Positions 38,201 to 50,900 of a stretch of 64,000 bases of DNA are shown one piece after another; the first letter of the stretch is position 1, and each line of letters begins with the position of its first letter. This DNA comes from Paraescarpia echinospica (Eukaryota > Annelida > Polychaeta > Sabellida > Siboglinidae). The stretch covers positions 34,099,852-34,163,851 of the forward strand of contig CM034541.1 of the NCBI GenBank assembly GCA_020002185.1, given 5' to 3'. Made by a program: the position numbers and the translations under genes. The notes under the pieces were generated by a model. That model saw only the letters and a list, made by a program, of their open reading frames with translations, had not been told where the DNA came from and did no database searches.

Positions 38201-41200
38201 CAATCTCGTACAAAACATGATACAACATGTATCTAGATCGATCAAAGAATCGCAGCTGTGTTTACATGATGACACCATATTGACATTAGAAGCTCCATAC
38301 CCGTCAGGTCATGCATCACCTTCCTTGGAATTACATTATGATACATGTAGTCTATACTGGGTGGTCAATATGTTATGATAGATGTAGTGTATACTGGGTG
38401 GTCAGTACGTTATGATAGATGTCTATACTGGGTGGTTAGTATGTTATGATAGATGTAGTCTATACTGGGTGGTCAGTACATTATGATAGATGTAGTCTAT
38501 ACTGGGTGGTCAGTACGTTATGATAGATGTAGTCTATACTGGGTGGTCAGTACGTTATGATAGATGTAGTCTATACTGGGTGGTCAGTACATTATGATAG
38601 ATGTAGTCTATACTGGGTGGTTAGTATGTTATGATAGATGCAGTCTATACTGGGTGGTCAGTACATTATGATAGATGTAGTCTATACTGGGTGGTTAGTA
38701 TGTTATGATAGATGTAGTCTATACTGGGTGGTCAGTACATTATGATACATGTAGTCTATACTGGGTGGTCAGTACATTATGATAGATGTAGTCTATACTG
38801 GGTGGTCAGTATGTTATGATAGATGTAGTCTATACTGGGTGGTTAGTACGTTATGATAGATGTAGTCTATACTGGGTGGTCAGTACATTATGATAGATGT
38901 AGTCTATACTGGGTGGTTAGTATGTTATGATAGATGTAGTCTATACTGGGTGGTCAGTACATTATGATAGATGTAGTCTATACTGGGTGGTTAGTATGTT
39001 ATGATAGATGTAGTCTATACTGGGTGGTCAGTACGTTATGATAGATGTAGTCTATACTGGGTGGTCAGTACATTATGATAGATGTAGTCTATACTGGGTG
39101 GTCAGTACGTTATGATAGATGTAGTCTATACTGGGTGGTCAGTATGTTATGATAGATGTAGTTTATACTGTATCAGATGATTTGTAACATATTTGGGTGG
39201 TCAGTGCATTATGATAGATGTAGTCTACTGTATCAGATGATCTGTAACATATTTGGGTGGTCAGTACATTATGATAGATGTAGTCTATACTGTATCAGAT
39301 GATTTGTAACATATTTGGGTGGTCAGTATGTTATGATAGATGTAGTCTATACTGTATCAGATGATTTGTAACATATTTGGGTGGTCAGTACGTTATGATA
39401 GATGCAGTCTATACTGTATCAGATGATTTGTAACATATTTGTGTGGTCAGTACATTATGATAGATGTAGTCTATACTGTATCAGATGATTTGTAACATAT
39501 TTGGGTGGTCAGTATGTTATGATAGATGTAGTCTATACTGTATCAGATGATTTGTAACATATTTGGGTGGTCAGTACGTTATGATAGATGTAGTCTATAC
39601 TGTATCAGATGATTTGTAACATATTTGGGTGGTCAGTACGTTATGATAGATGTAGTCTATACTGTATCAAATGATTTGTAACATATCTGGGTGGTCAGTA
39701 TGTTATGATAGATGTAGTCTATACTGTATCAGATGATTTGTAACATATTTGGGTGGTCAGTACGTTATGATAAATGTAGTCTATACTGTATCAGATGATT
39801 TGTAACATATTTGGGTGGTCAGTATGTTATGATAGATGTAGTCTATACTGTATCAGATGATTTGTAACATATTTGGGTGGTCAGTACGTTATGATAGATG
39901 TAGTCTATACTGTATCAGATGATTTGTAACATATTTGGGTGGTCAGTACGTTATGATAGATGTAGTCTATACTGTATCAGATGATTTGTAACATATTTGG
40001 GTGGTCAGTACGTTATGATAGATGTAGTCTATACTGTATCAGATGATTTGTAACATATCTGGATGGTCAGTATGTTATGATAGATGTAGTCTATACTGTA
40101 TCAGATGATTTGTAACATATTTGGATGGTCAGTATGTTATGATAGATGTAGTCTATACTGTATCAGATGATTTGTAACATATTTGGATGGTCAGTATGTT
40201 ATGATAGATGTAGTCTATACTGTATCAGATGATTTGTAACATATTTGGATGGTCAGTATGTTATGATAGATGTAGTCTATACTGTATCAGATGATTTGTA
40301 ACATATTTGGATGGTCAGTATGTTATGATAGATGTAGTCTATACTGTATCAGATGATTTGTAACATATTTGGATGGTCAGTATGTTATGATAGATGTAGT
40401 CTATACTGTATCAGATGATTTGTAACATATTTGGGTGGTCAGTATGTTATGATAGATGTAGTCTATGCTGTATCAGATTGATTTGTAACATATTTGGGTG
40501 GTCAGTGCGTTATGATAGATGTAGTCTATACTGTATCAGATGATTTGTAACATATTTGGGTGGTCAGTACGTTATGATAGATAGTAGTATCTATAACTGT
40601 CATCAGATGATCTGTAACATATTTGGGTGGTCAGTAAGTTATGATAGATGTAGTCTGTGCTGTATCAGATGATTTGTAACATATTTGGGTGGTCAGTACG
40701 TTATGATAGATGTAGTCTATACTGTATCAGATGATTTGTAACATATTTGGATGGTCAGTACGTTATGATAGATGTAGTCTATACTGTATCAGATGATTTG
40801 TAACATATTTGGGTGGTCAGTACGTTATGATAGATGTAGTCTATACTGTATCAGATGATTTGTAACATATTTTGGTGGTCAGTACGTTATGATAGATGTA
40901 GTCTATACTGTATCAGATGATTTGTAACATATTTGGGTGGTCAGTATGTTATGATAGATGTAGTCTATACTGAATCAGATGATTTGTAACATATTTGGGT
41001 GGTCAGTACGTTATGATAGATGTAGTCTATACTGTATCAGATGATTTGTAACATATTTGGATGGTCAGTACGTTATGATAGATGTAGTCTATACTGTATC
41101 AGATGATCTGTAACATATTTGGGTGGTCAGTACGTTATGATAGATGTAGTCTATACTGTATCAGATGATCTGTAACATATTTGGGTGGTCAGTACGTTAT

Positions 41201-43792
41201 GATAGATGTAGTCTATACTGTATCAGATGATTTGTAACATATTTGGATGGTCAGTACGTTATGATAGATGTAGTCTATACTGTATCAGATGATTTGTAAC
41301 ATATTTGGATGGTCAGTACGTTATGATAGATGTAGTCTATACTGTATCAGATGATTTGTAACATTTGGGTGGTCAGTACGTTATGATAGATGTAGTCTAT
41401 ACTGTATCAGATGATTTGTAACATATTTGGGTGGTCAGTACGTTATGATAGATGTAGTCTATACTGTATCAGATGATTTGTAACATATTTGGGTGGTCAG
41501 TACGTTATGATAGATGTAGTCTATACTGTATCAAATGATTTGTAACATATTTTGGTGGTCAGTATGTTATGATAGATGTAGTCTATACTGTATCAGATGA
41601 TTTGTAACATATTTGGGTGGTCAGTATGTTATGATAGATGTAGTCTATACTGTATCAGATGATTTGTAACATATCTGGGTGGTCAGTACGTTGTGATAGA
41701 TGTAGTCTATACTGTATCAGATGATTTGTAACATATCTGGGTGGTCAGTATGTTATGATAGAAGTAGTCTATACTGTATCAGATGATTTGTAACATATCT
41801 GGGTAGTCTATACTGTATCAGATGATTTGTAACATATTTGGGTGGTCAATATGTTATGATAGATGTAATCTACACTGTATCAGATGATTTGTAACATATT
41901 TGGGTGGTCAGTATGTTATGATAGATGTAGTCTACACTGTATCAGATGATGTGTAACATATTTGGATGGTCAGTAAGTTATGATAGATGTAGTCTATACT
42001 GTATCAGATGATTTGTAACTTATTTGGATGGTCAGTAAGTTATGATAGATGTAGTCTATACTGTATCAGATGATTTGTAACATATTTGGGTGGTCAGTAT
42101 GTTATAATAGATGTAGTCTATACTGTATCAGATGATTTGTAACATATTTGGGTGGTCAGTACGTTATGATAGATGTAGTCTATACTGTATCAGATGATTT
42201 GTAACATATTAGGGTGGTCTGTACGTTATGATAGATGTAGTCTGTACTGTATCAGATGATTTGTAACATATTTGGGTGGTCAGTACGTTATGATAGATGT
42301 AGTCTATATTGTATCAGATGATTTATAACATATTTGGGTGGTCAGTACGTTATGATAGATGTAGTCTATACTGTATCAGATGATTTGTAACATTTTTGGA
42401 TGGTCAGTAAGTTATGATAGATGTAGTCTATACTGTATCAGATGATTTGTAACATATTTGGGTGGTCAGTAAGTTATGATAGATGTAGTCTATACTGTAT
42501 CAGATGATTTGTAACATATTTGGGTGGTCAGTATGTTATGATAGATGTAGTCTATACTGTATCAGATGATTTGTAACATATTTGGGTGGTCAGTACGTTA
42601 TGATAAATGTAGTCTATACTGTATCAGATGATTTGTAACACATTTGGGTGGTCAGTATGTTATAATAGATGTAGTCTATACTGTATCAAATGATTTGTAA
42701 CATATTTGGGTGGTCAGTATGTTATGATAGATGTAGTCTATACTGTATCAAATGATTTGTAACATATTTGGATGGTCAGTATGTTATAATAGATGTAGTC
42801 TATACTGTATCAAATGATTTGTAACATATTTGGGTGGTCAGTATGTTATGATAGATGTAGTCTATACTGTATATAATGATTTGTAACATATTTGGATGGT
42901 CGGTATGTTATAATAGATGTAGTCTATACTGTATCAAATGATTTGTAACATATTTGGGTGGTCAGTATGTTATGATAGATGTAGTCTATACTGTATCAAA
43001 TGATTTGTAACATATTTGGATGGTCAGTATGTTATAATAGATGTAGTCTATACTGTATCAAATGATTTGTAACATATTTGGGTGGTCAGTATGTTATGAT
43101 AGATGTAGTCTATACTGTATATAATGATTTGTAACATATTTGGATGGTCAGTATGTTATAATAGATGTAGTCTATACTGTATCAGATGATTTGTAACATA
43201 TTTGTGTGGTCAGTATGTTATGATAGATGTAGTCTATACTGTATCAGATGATTTGTAACATATTTGGATGGTCAGTATGTTATAATATATGTAGTCTATA
43301 CTGTATCAGATGATTTGTAACATATTTGGGTGGTCGGTATGTTATGATAGATGTAGTCTATACTGTATCAGATGATTTGTAACATATTTGGATGGTCGGT
43401 ATGTTATGATAGATGTAGTCTATACTGTATCAGATGATTTGTAACATATTTGGATGGTTAGTATGTTATAATAGATGTAGTCTATACTGTATCAAATGAT
43501 CTGTAACATATTTGGGTGGTGAATATGCTATGATAGATGTAGTCTATACTGTATATAATGATTTGATGATAAAACTGAATGGAAAAGATGCCTTTAAACA
43601 ATTATTCATTAAGTTTGTTAAATGAGTCCATACTTGTGGCATTTTGTGCAATCATTATCTGTGTGCCTGTCAAGTCTACTTATGCCTGGCTTTGTGCTCA
43701 AGATATTGAAGTTTTGCTTTGTTCCAGTAATGGAAATTGAACTAATTTTCTAATGCATTTTGTTGAAATTTCTTCTGTTGCATATCTCAGTT

Positions 43793-43828
<36 letters not shown>

Positions 43829-44916
43829 TTTTACACATGCACACGCACAGGAATTTTTAATGCATTTTGTTGAAATTTCTTCAGTTGCGTATCTCAGTTT
43901 GTATATATATATATATGTACATATATATATATGTTTTTTACACACGCACATGCACAGGAATTTCCGTTTGTGATTGTAGAAATGAAAGCACTGGATTTAT
44001 AACCATACATGTTCTACTGATAGAATGTTTCATATAGCAAAGGTGAGGGGCTCCGGTTAAAAAATATCAGCTTCATGTAGTATCATGTCTTGAGATCACC
44101 TCTAAATGACCAAGTCTACTGACCTCAAGTTGGGCGAGCATGAAATGGCTGTAGAGTATGGTGGTGAGAAGTCGTACTTGTAGAGTATGACTCTGAGGTC
44201 GTGGTTGTAGAGTATAACTCTGAGGTCGTGGTTGTAGAGTATGACTCTGAGGTCGTGGTTGTAAAGTATGATTCTGTGGTCGTGGTTGAAAAGTATGACT
44301 GAGGTTGTGGTTGAAAAGTATGACTCTGAGGTCGTGGTTGTAGAGTAAGACTGAGGTCGTGGCTATAGAATATGACCTCGGGTCGTGGTTGTAGAGTATG
44401 ACCCTAAGGTCGTGGTTGTAGAGTATGATTCTGAGGATGAGGAGACAGAAGACTTGCTGGACAAGCAGTACGGAGACAGTGGCCCAGTCGATATCCCAGA
44501 GCTGAGTCGACCCCCGGTCAACAGAAGTTCTCAGGTGAGGGAATGAGGGTGTGACGGTGGGTGGGTGGGTGGGTGGGTGCGTGAGTGAGTGAGTGGGTGA
44601 GTGAGTGGGTGGGATGGTGGGTGGGTGGGTGAGTGAGTGGGTGGGTGGGTGGGTGGGTGGGTGGGTGAGTGAGTGAGTGAGTGAGTGGGACGGTAGGTGG
44701 GTGGTGAGCGAGTGGGTGAGTGAGTGAGTGAGTCAAACACGTATGCACACACAGGTAGTTGTGATATTGTGTATGATGTTAGCATTGCTTACCTGCAAGA
44801 GTAATTCTCATTGGTTCTCTGTTTTCAATTCTACAACAGTGCTTTCAACATTGATGAAAAATCCTTTCTATCCATTGGCCAGTTTTATTGTGATGTAAGA
44901 TAGAGAGTATTGTGTG

Positions 44917-44947
<31 letters not shown>

Positions 44948-44952
44948 ATGGG

Positions 44953-44984
<32 letters not shown>

Positions 44985-47900
44985 TGAGTGAGTGAGTGAG
45001 TGTTGATATAATATTAGCTGTTATTGTTTTGTGATTAAACATGGCATGTGTAAGTACGTTGAAGTGGGTGTTGGTGTTCAGTCAGTTGTACCAAGTCATT
45101 TCCTGTTGTTGCAGGCAGAAAAAAGGCGTTCTAAGACTCGGGAAGGTAAGATGTAAATGTATATACATGTACATACGTATATATATATATATATATTTGA
45201 ATATATATATATACAGTGTATATATATAATATGATGTACGTATACAAGTATTTATAATATGTATGCATATGATACAACCAACATTGCCCTTAGAATGTTG
45301 ACTAATGTTTCACCATGTCCTGCAGTCATTTGTTTTAGAAACTAACCCCAGTTTCTGCCAGTTGTAGAAACTAACCCATGTCCTTGTACTGTTTCTGTCA
45401 GTTGTACAAACTAACCTATGTCCTTGTACTGTTTCTGTCAGTTGTACAAACTAACCTATGTCCTTGTATTGTTTCTGTCAGTTGTACAAACTAACCCATG
45501 TCCTTGTACTGTTTCTGCTAGTTGTACAAACTAACCCATGTCCTTGAACTGTTTCTGCCAGTTATAGAAACTAACCCGTCCTTGTACTGTTTCTGGCAGT
45601 TGTACAAACCAACCCATGTCCTTGTACTGTTTCTGTCAGTTGTTGTAGAAACTAACCCATGTCCTTGTACTATTTCTGTCAGTTGTTGTAGAAACTAACC
45701 CTTGTCCTTGTACTGTTTCTGTCAGTTGTTGTAGAAACTAACCCATGTCCTTGTACTATTTCTGTCAGTTGTTGTAGAAACTAACCCTTGTCCTTGTATT
45801 GTTTCTGTCAGTTGTTGTAGAAACTAACCCATGTCTTTGTACTGTTTCTGTCAGATGTTGTAGAAACTAACCCATGTCCTTGTACTGTTTCTGTCAGTTG
45901 TAGAAACTAACCCATGTCCTTGTACTGTTTTTGTCAACTTTGTAGAAACTAACCTTTGTACTGTTTCTGTCAGTTGTTGTAGAAACTAACCCATGTCCTT
46001 GTACTGTTTCTGTTACTGCTTGCCTCACTATCTCTACTCGTCCATACACAACCTCGGTAAGTTCTCTCGTTCCGATGCTATATTTGTTCTATTCATGTTA
46101 CATAGTAACTATCTTATAGCTTGTAACCTCTGTCTTTATACGTATTGGGGCTGTTTCCTCGTCCTCATTTTGGTTTCTTATGTTTCTCTATATACTTTGT
46201 GGAGAAGTTTCTTATTGTGGTTTCTATGAGTTACACAATAGAATGTTGTTGAGGTTCATCTAACATTGAAATGTTGTACAGTAATCATAAGCATGAATGA
46301 TGTAGTGATGATGTTGGACTAGAGTCGCAGACCAGACAGATTCATCACTGCTACATATGTTAACTCTGTGTAGATGCTAAATGGTTGTCGTATCCCGCAT
46401 TCACTTCATATAACATCAGGAGATCATGTCTTGCAGGATTCGAAAGGTCGATTAAGTGCTTGCGTTGTAACAACAAGAAATGCTTGTGAATTAATTGGCT
46501 AAAGGTAGTACGTGAAATTTGTGAATATCACATTGCTGTAATAGTTACATGCAACATCAGGTCAGGAATTTGATACCCATGTCAAGAACTAGGACAGTTC
46601 AATTTATTTTGAACATTTAAAAATATTACAATGAATCATGAAGATTATGATAAATGTTGCTATGTGATTATAAAGATGACACTGAACATTTCTATAAACT
46701 TTTCGCAATGTTGTTCCTAGTGTTAAATTCGCAAACGTCTCACCTGGAAGTCATTGGAAACCCTTTAGATAGCTTGCTGCATCTTCAGTAGCTCACTGGC
46801 TGTAGGCAGCTCATTTAATGATAATTTCTGCTACATATAGCTTTGCACATTTACCTTTGGCTGTCTAAGCTTCCCCGTGACACTCTGGAATCATGTTATG
46901 TATCTTGTTATATGTATGTATGTCTTTTCCAGTTTTGATCAACGACCCTGATGACCATACAGTGCTGATAGAGGGCGTTCTCTTCCGCGCTCGCTACCTT
47001 GGCTCGACGCAGCTCATCTCTGATGGTCACCCGTCGAAGTCAATGCGTATGATGCAAGCCCAGGAGGCTGTTGGCAGGATCAAGGTATGACACTGGCGCC
47101 CTCTATGAGACAATTTGACAACTAATATGGTGGCGCCCCTGTGTGGCTCAAACATGTGTTATATGACATACTTTGGCGTCAACGCAGTTCCCGAATGCTC
47201 ACTAACCAATGTGTAAATATTGTGACTACTCAATGCCATGATTGGTAAATTTATATTTGTTATACACTCGTCAATAAAATATAGTGGCACCTCGCTTTAT
47301 AATCACCTCGGTAATACAGCCACCTTGCAACTAAGGTCACCCTAGGAGAGTCCCAGATTATTAATACATATAGTATAGTATAGGATATTAGCCCCACTAA
47401 TAAGGTCACCTCACTATTCAAGTCACTTTTGTCCTGTCCCAACAGTGACCTTAATAGGGAGGTTCCCTATTGTGAAGTGTAACTGAGACGGCATTATAAG
47501 ATTGTGTATTTGGTTGTGTAGTGTAGAGAAGTCTGTCAGGCAGGTAGATGGCTTCGCAGGTTTGAAGCATGTCTGGTTTGGTGACGTGCCAGAGTTGTGA
47601 CAAACGTACCGGTGAGCTGTATCACAGAGACCACTGACAGGCCTACGTTTGTCACATAAGTGTATCACAGAGACCACTGACAGACCTACGTTTGTCACAT
47701 AAATGTATCACAGAGACCACTGACAGACCTACGTTTGTCACATAAGTGTATCACAGAGACCACTGACAGACCTACGTTTGTCACATAAGTGTATCACAGA
47801 GACCACTGACAGACCTACGTTTGTCACATAAGTGTATCACAGAGACCACTGACAGACCTACGTTTGTCACATAAGTGTATCACAGAGACCACTGACAGAC

Positions 47901-50900
47901 CTACGTTTGTCACATAAGTGTATCACAGAGACCACTGACAGACCTACGTTTGTCACATAAGTGTATCACAGAGACCACTGACAGACCTACGTTTGTCACA
48001 TAAGTGTATCACAGAGACCACTGACAGACCTACGTTTGTCACATAAGTGTATCACAGAGACCACTGACAGACCTACGTTTGTCACATAAGTGTATCACAG
48101 AGACCACTGACAGACCTACGTTTGTCACATAAGTGTATCACAGAGACCACTGACAGACCTACGTTTGTCACATAAGTGTATCACAGAGACCACTGACAGA
48201 CCTACGTTTGTCACATAAGTGTATCACAGAGACCACTGACAGACCTACGTTTGTCACATAAGTGTATCACAGAGACCACTGACAGACCTACGTTTGTCAC
48301 ATAAGTGTATCACAGAGACCACTGACAGACCTACGTTAGTCACATAAGTGTATCACAGAGACCACTGACAGACCTACGTTTGTCACATAAGTATATCACA
48401 GAGACCACTGACAGACCTACGTTTGTCACATAAGTGTATCACAGAGACCACTGACAGACCTACGTTTGTCACATAAGTGTATCACAGAGACCACTGACAG
48501 ACCTACGTTTGTCACATAAGTGTATCACAGAGACCACTGACAGACCTACGTTTGTCACATAAGTGTATCACAGAGATCACTGACAGACCTACGTTTGTCA
48601 CATAAGTGTATCACAGAGATCACTGACAGACCTACGTTTGTCACATAAGTGTATCACAGAGACCACTGACAGACCTACGTTTGTCACATAAGTGCTTGTT
48701 TCTGCTGTTTGGGAAAGGTACATGGGCTAGTAAAAAGAGAAATCTCTTCATGTTACAACTGCGATGGCTACAGTGAAAGAATAACGAGACTAACCTAGGT
48801 TTACTAGTACTATGAAGTGTTTGAGACAAGTTTATTGTTGAAAATTACGTGTGCTTCCTGGGTATACCTATATCAGACGTGCCACTTTTGATTGAAATCT
48901 GTATTTTCTCAACTTCTATTTAAAGCCATATCATTCTGTATGCATTTCTTTCATTGGCTAACTGACCTGTATTGCAGTCCAGTTCCGATCAAGCAAACTA
49001 ATTTCTAGTGTTAATCCGCATAGCATCAAAACATTGTTCTTTGACCACTGTAGTTTGTTGCTACATGTTATAGTTGTGTATAGAGCATGTAAGTAAAAAA
49101 AACATTTGAAACAAATTCCTATTAAAACTCTAAAAATCCCCCAAATCCTTATTGTATGCAGGAAATCTGTAAGATTTGCAGACTGACAGGTGTGTATGTT
49201 AGTGTGTAATATGTTTGTGTGGTGACTGACAGGTGTGCAAGTTAGTGTGTAGTCTGTGTGTGTGGTGACTGACAGGTATGTATGTTAGTGTGTAGTCTGT
49301 GTGTGTGGTGACTGACAGGTGTGTATGTTAGTGTGTAGTGTGTGTGGCAAACTGACAGGTGTGTATGTTAATGTGTAGTCAATGTGTAGTGACTGACAGG
49401 TGTGCATGTTAGTGTGTAGTCTGTGTTTGGTGTGCATGTTAGTGTGTAGTCTGTGTGTGGCAGACAGACAGATGTGTGTGTTAGTGTGTAGTCTGTGTGT
49501 GTGGTGACTGACGGGTGTGCAAGTTAGTGTGTAGTCTGTGTGTGTGGTGATTGACAGGTGTGCATGTTAGTGTGTATTCTGTGTGTGGTGACTGACAGGT
49601 GTGTATATTAGTGTATAGTTTGTGTGACAGACAGACAGGTGTGTATATTAGTGTGTAGTGGTGAGTGACAGACTGATAGGTGTGTATATTTGTGTGTAGT
49701 TGGTGTGTGACAGACAGACAAATGTGTATATTAGTGTGTAGTTGGTGTGTGACAGACTGACAGGTGTGTATATTAGTGTGTAGTTGGTGTGTGGCAAACT
49801 GACAGGTGTGTACGTTAGTGTGTAGTTGGTGAGTGACAGACTGACAGGTGTGTATATTAGTGTGTAGTTGGTGTGTGACAAACTGACAGGTGTGTACGTT
49901 AGTGTGTAGTTGGTGAGTGACAGACTGACAGGTGTGTATGTTAGTGTATAGTTGGTGAGTGACAGACTGGCAGGTGTGTATGTTAGTGTGTAGTTGGTGA
50001 GTGACAGACTGACAGGTGTGTATGTTAGTGTGTAGTTGGTGTGTTCTCATGTAGGCTAACTCTGTTCTTCCCCGGTCTGCTCCCACATTCTCTCAATCTC
50101 TCCCTAAACAAGGCCTCGGTAAGTTTCTCCGTCTAGATGTACTTGTGTGTTTGTGATCAGTACCGTCTGTGTCCACTCACATATGCACGCACATTTGCAC
50201 GCTCGCATGTCACCCTCCTGTCTCATACACCTAAAGATGTGTTGTTGTACCAAGATGTAGTGAAATGGGATCATTACTTACCCCGGGGTAGTGTGAAATG
50301 CCCTCAGTCATGTTGTCTTACAGCCCTTTAGTTACATTCCAGGTTCACGTGCTTTGTCATAGTAATCTGTAGTATTTAAAAAATCGTTTTCAAACTCCCG
50401 CATTTCCAAAAATCTTGCTCCTGTTTTATTGCAGTTATCCATATTAGTGAATTACTGTAGGCTAAATGGTGAGATAAACTGACTGTGTGTTGGGTTAATT
50501 GATTATTTACTGTGTAGGTTCTCCAGTAAATTGATTTGTGGCTTTGTTATATTTTTCTAGTAAATATTAAGAAAATGACAATTAAGAATGAAATGTTTAG
50601 TTCAGCTATAAATGTTTAAAATCACGCAATGTGATAATTTATGGTCACATTGCAAGAGAGTATTTGTTTAAAGGTCAACTTTTGCCCCCAAAAATGCAGA
50701 CTAAATTGTTGGAGTTAATGTTCTTATAGTTGGATAGTATGTAAGAAATATTATAATTGAAATAAAAAATATCCCCATCCCGATTTTGATATCATATAAA
50801 CATGCACTGATGTGTGTTTTGAAGGTTTCTTTATTGATCATTTGTATAATTTCTTTGAATGGATAGATAATTTTGTTTGGGTTGTTATTATTTGACATAT

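Noticed and set aside
38334..43560. CRISPR-like array of regular repeats
   Set aside because: Eukaryotic satellite: units are contiguous with no unique spacers, and the host gene is animal.
44518..44785. His/Thr/Pro-rich minus frames (HPLTHSLT)
   Set aside because: Translation of a tetranucleotide microsatellite.
49481..50086. 201-codon minus frame of HTNIHTCQSV repeats
   Set aside because: Produced by the 42-bp GT-rich array; low-complexity by-product.
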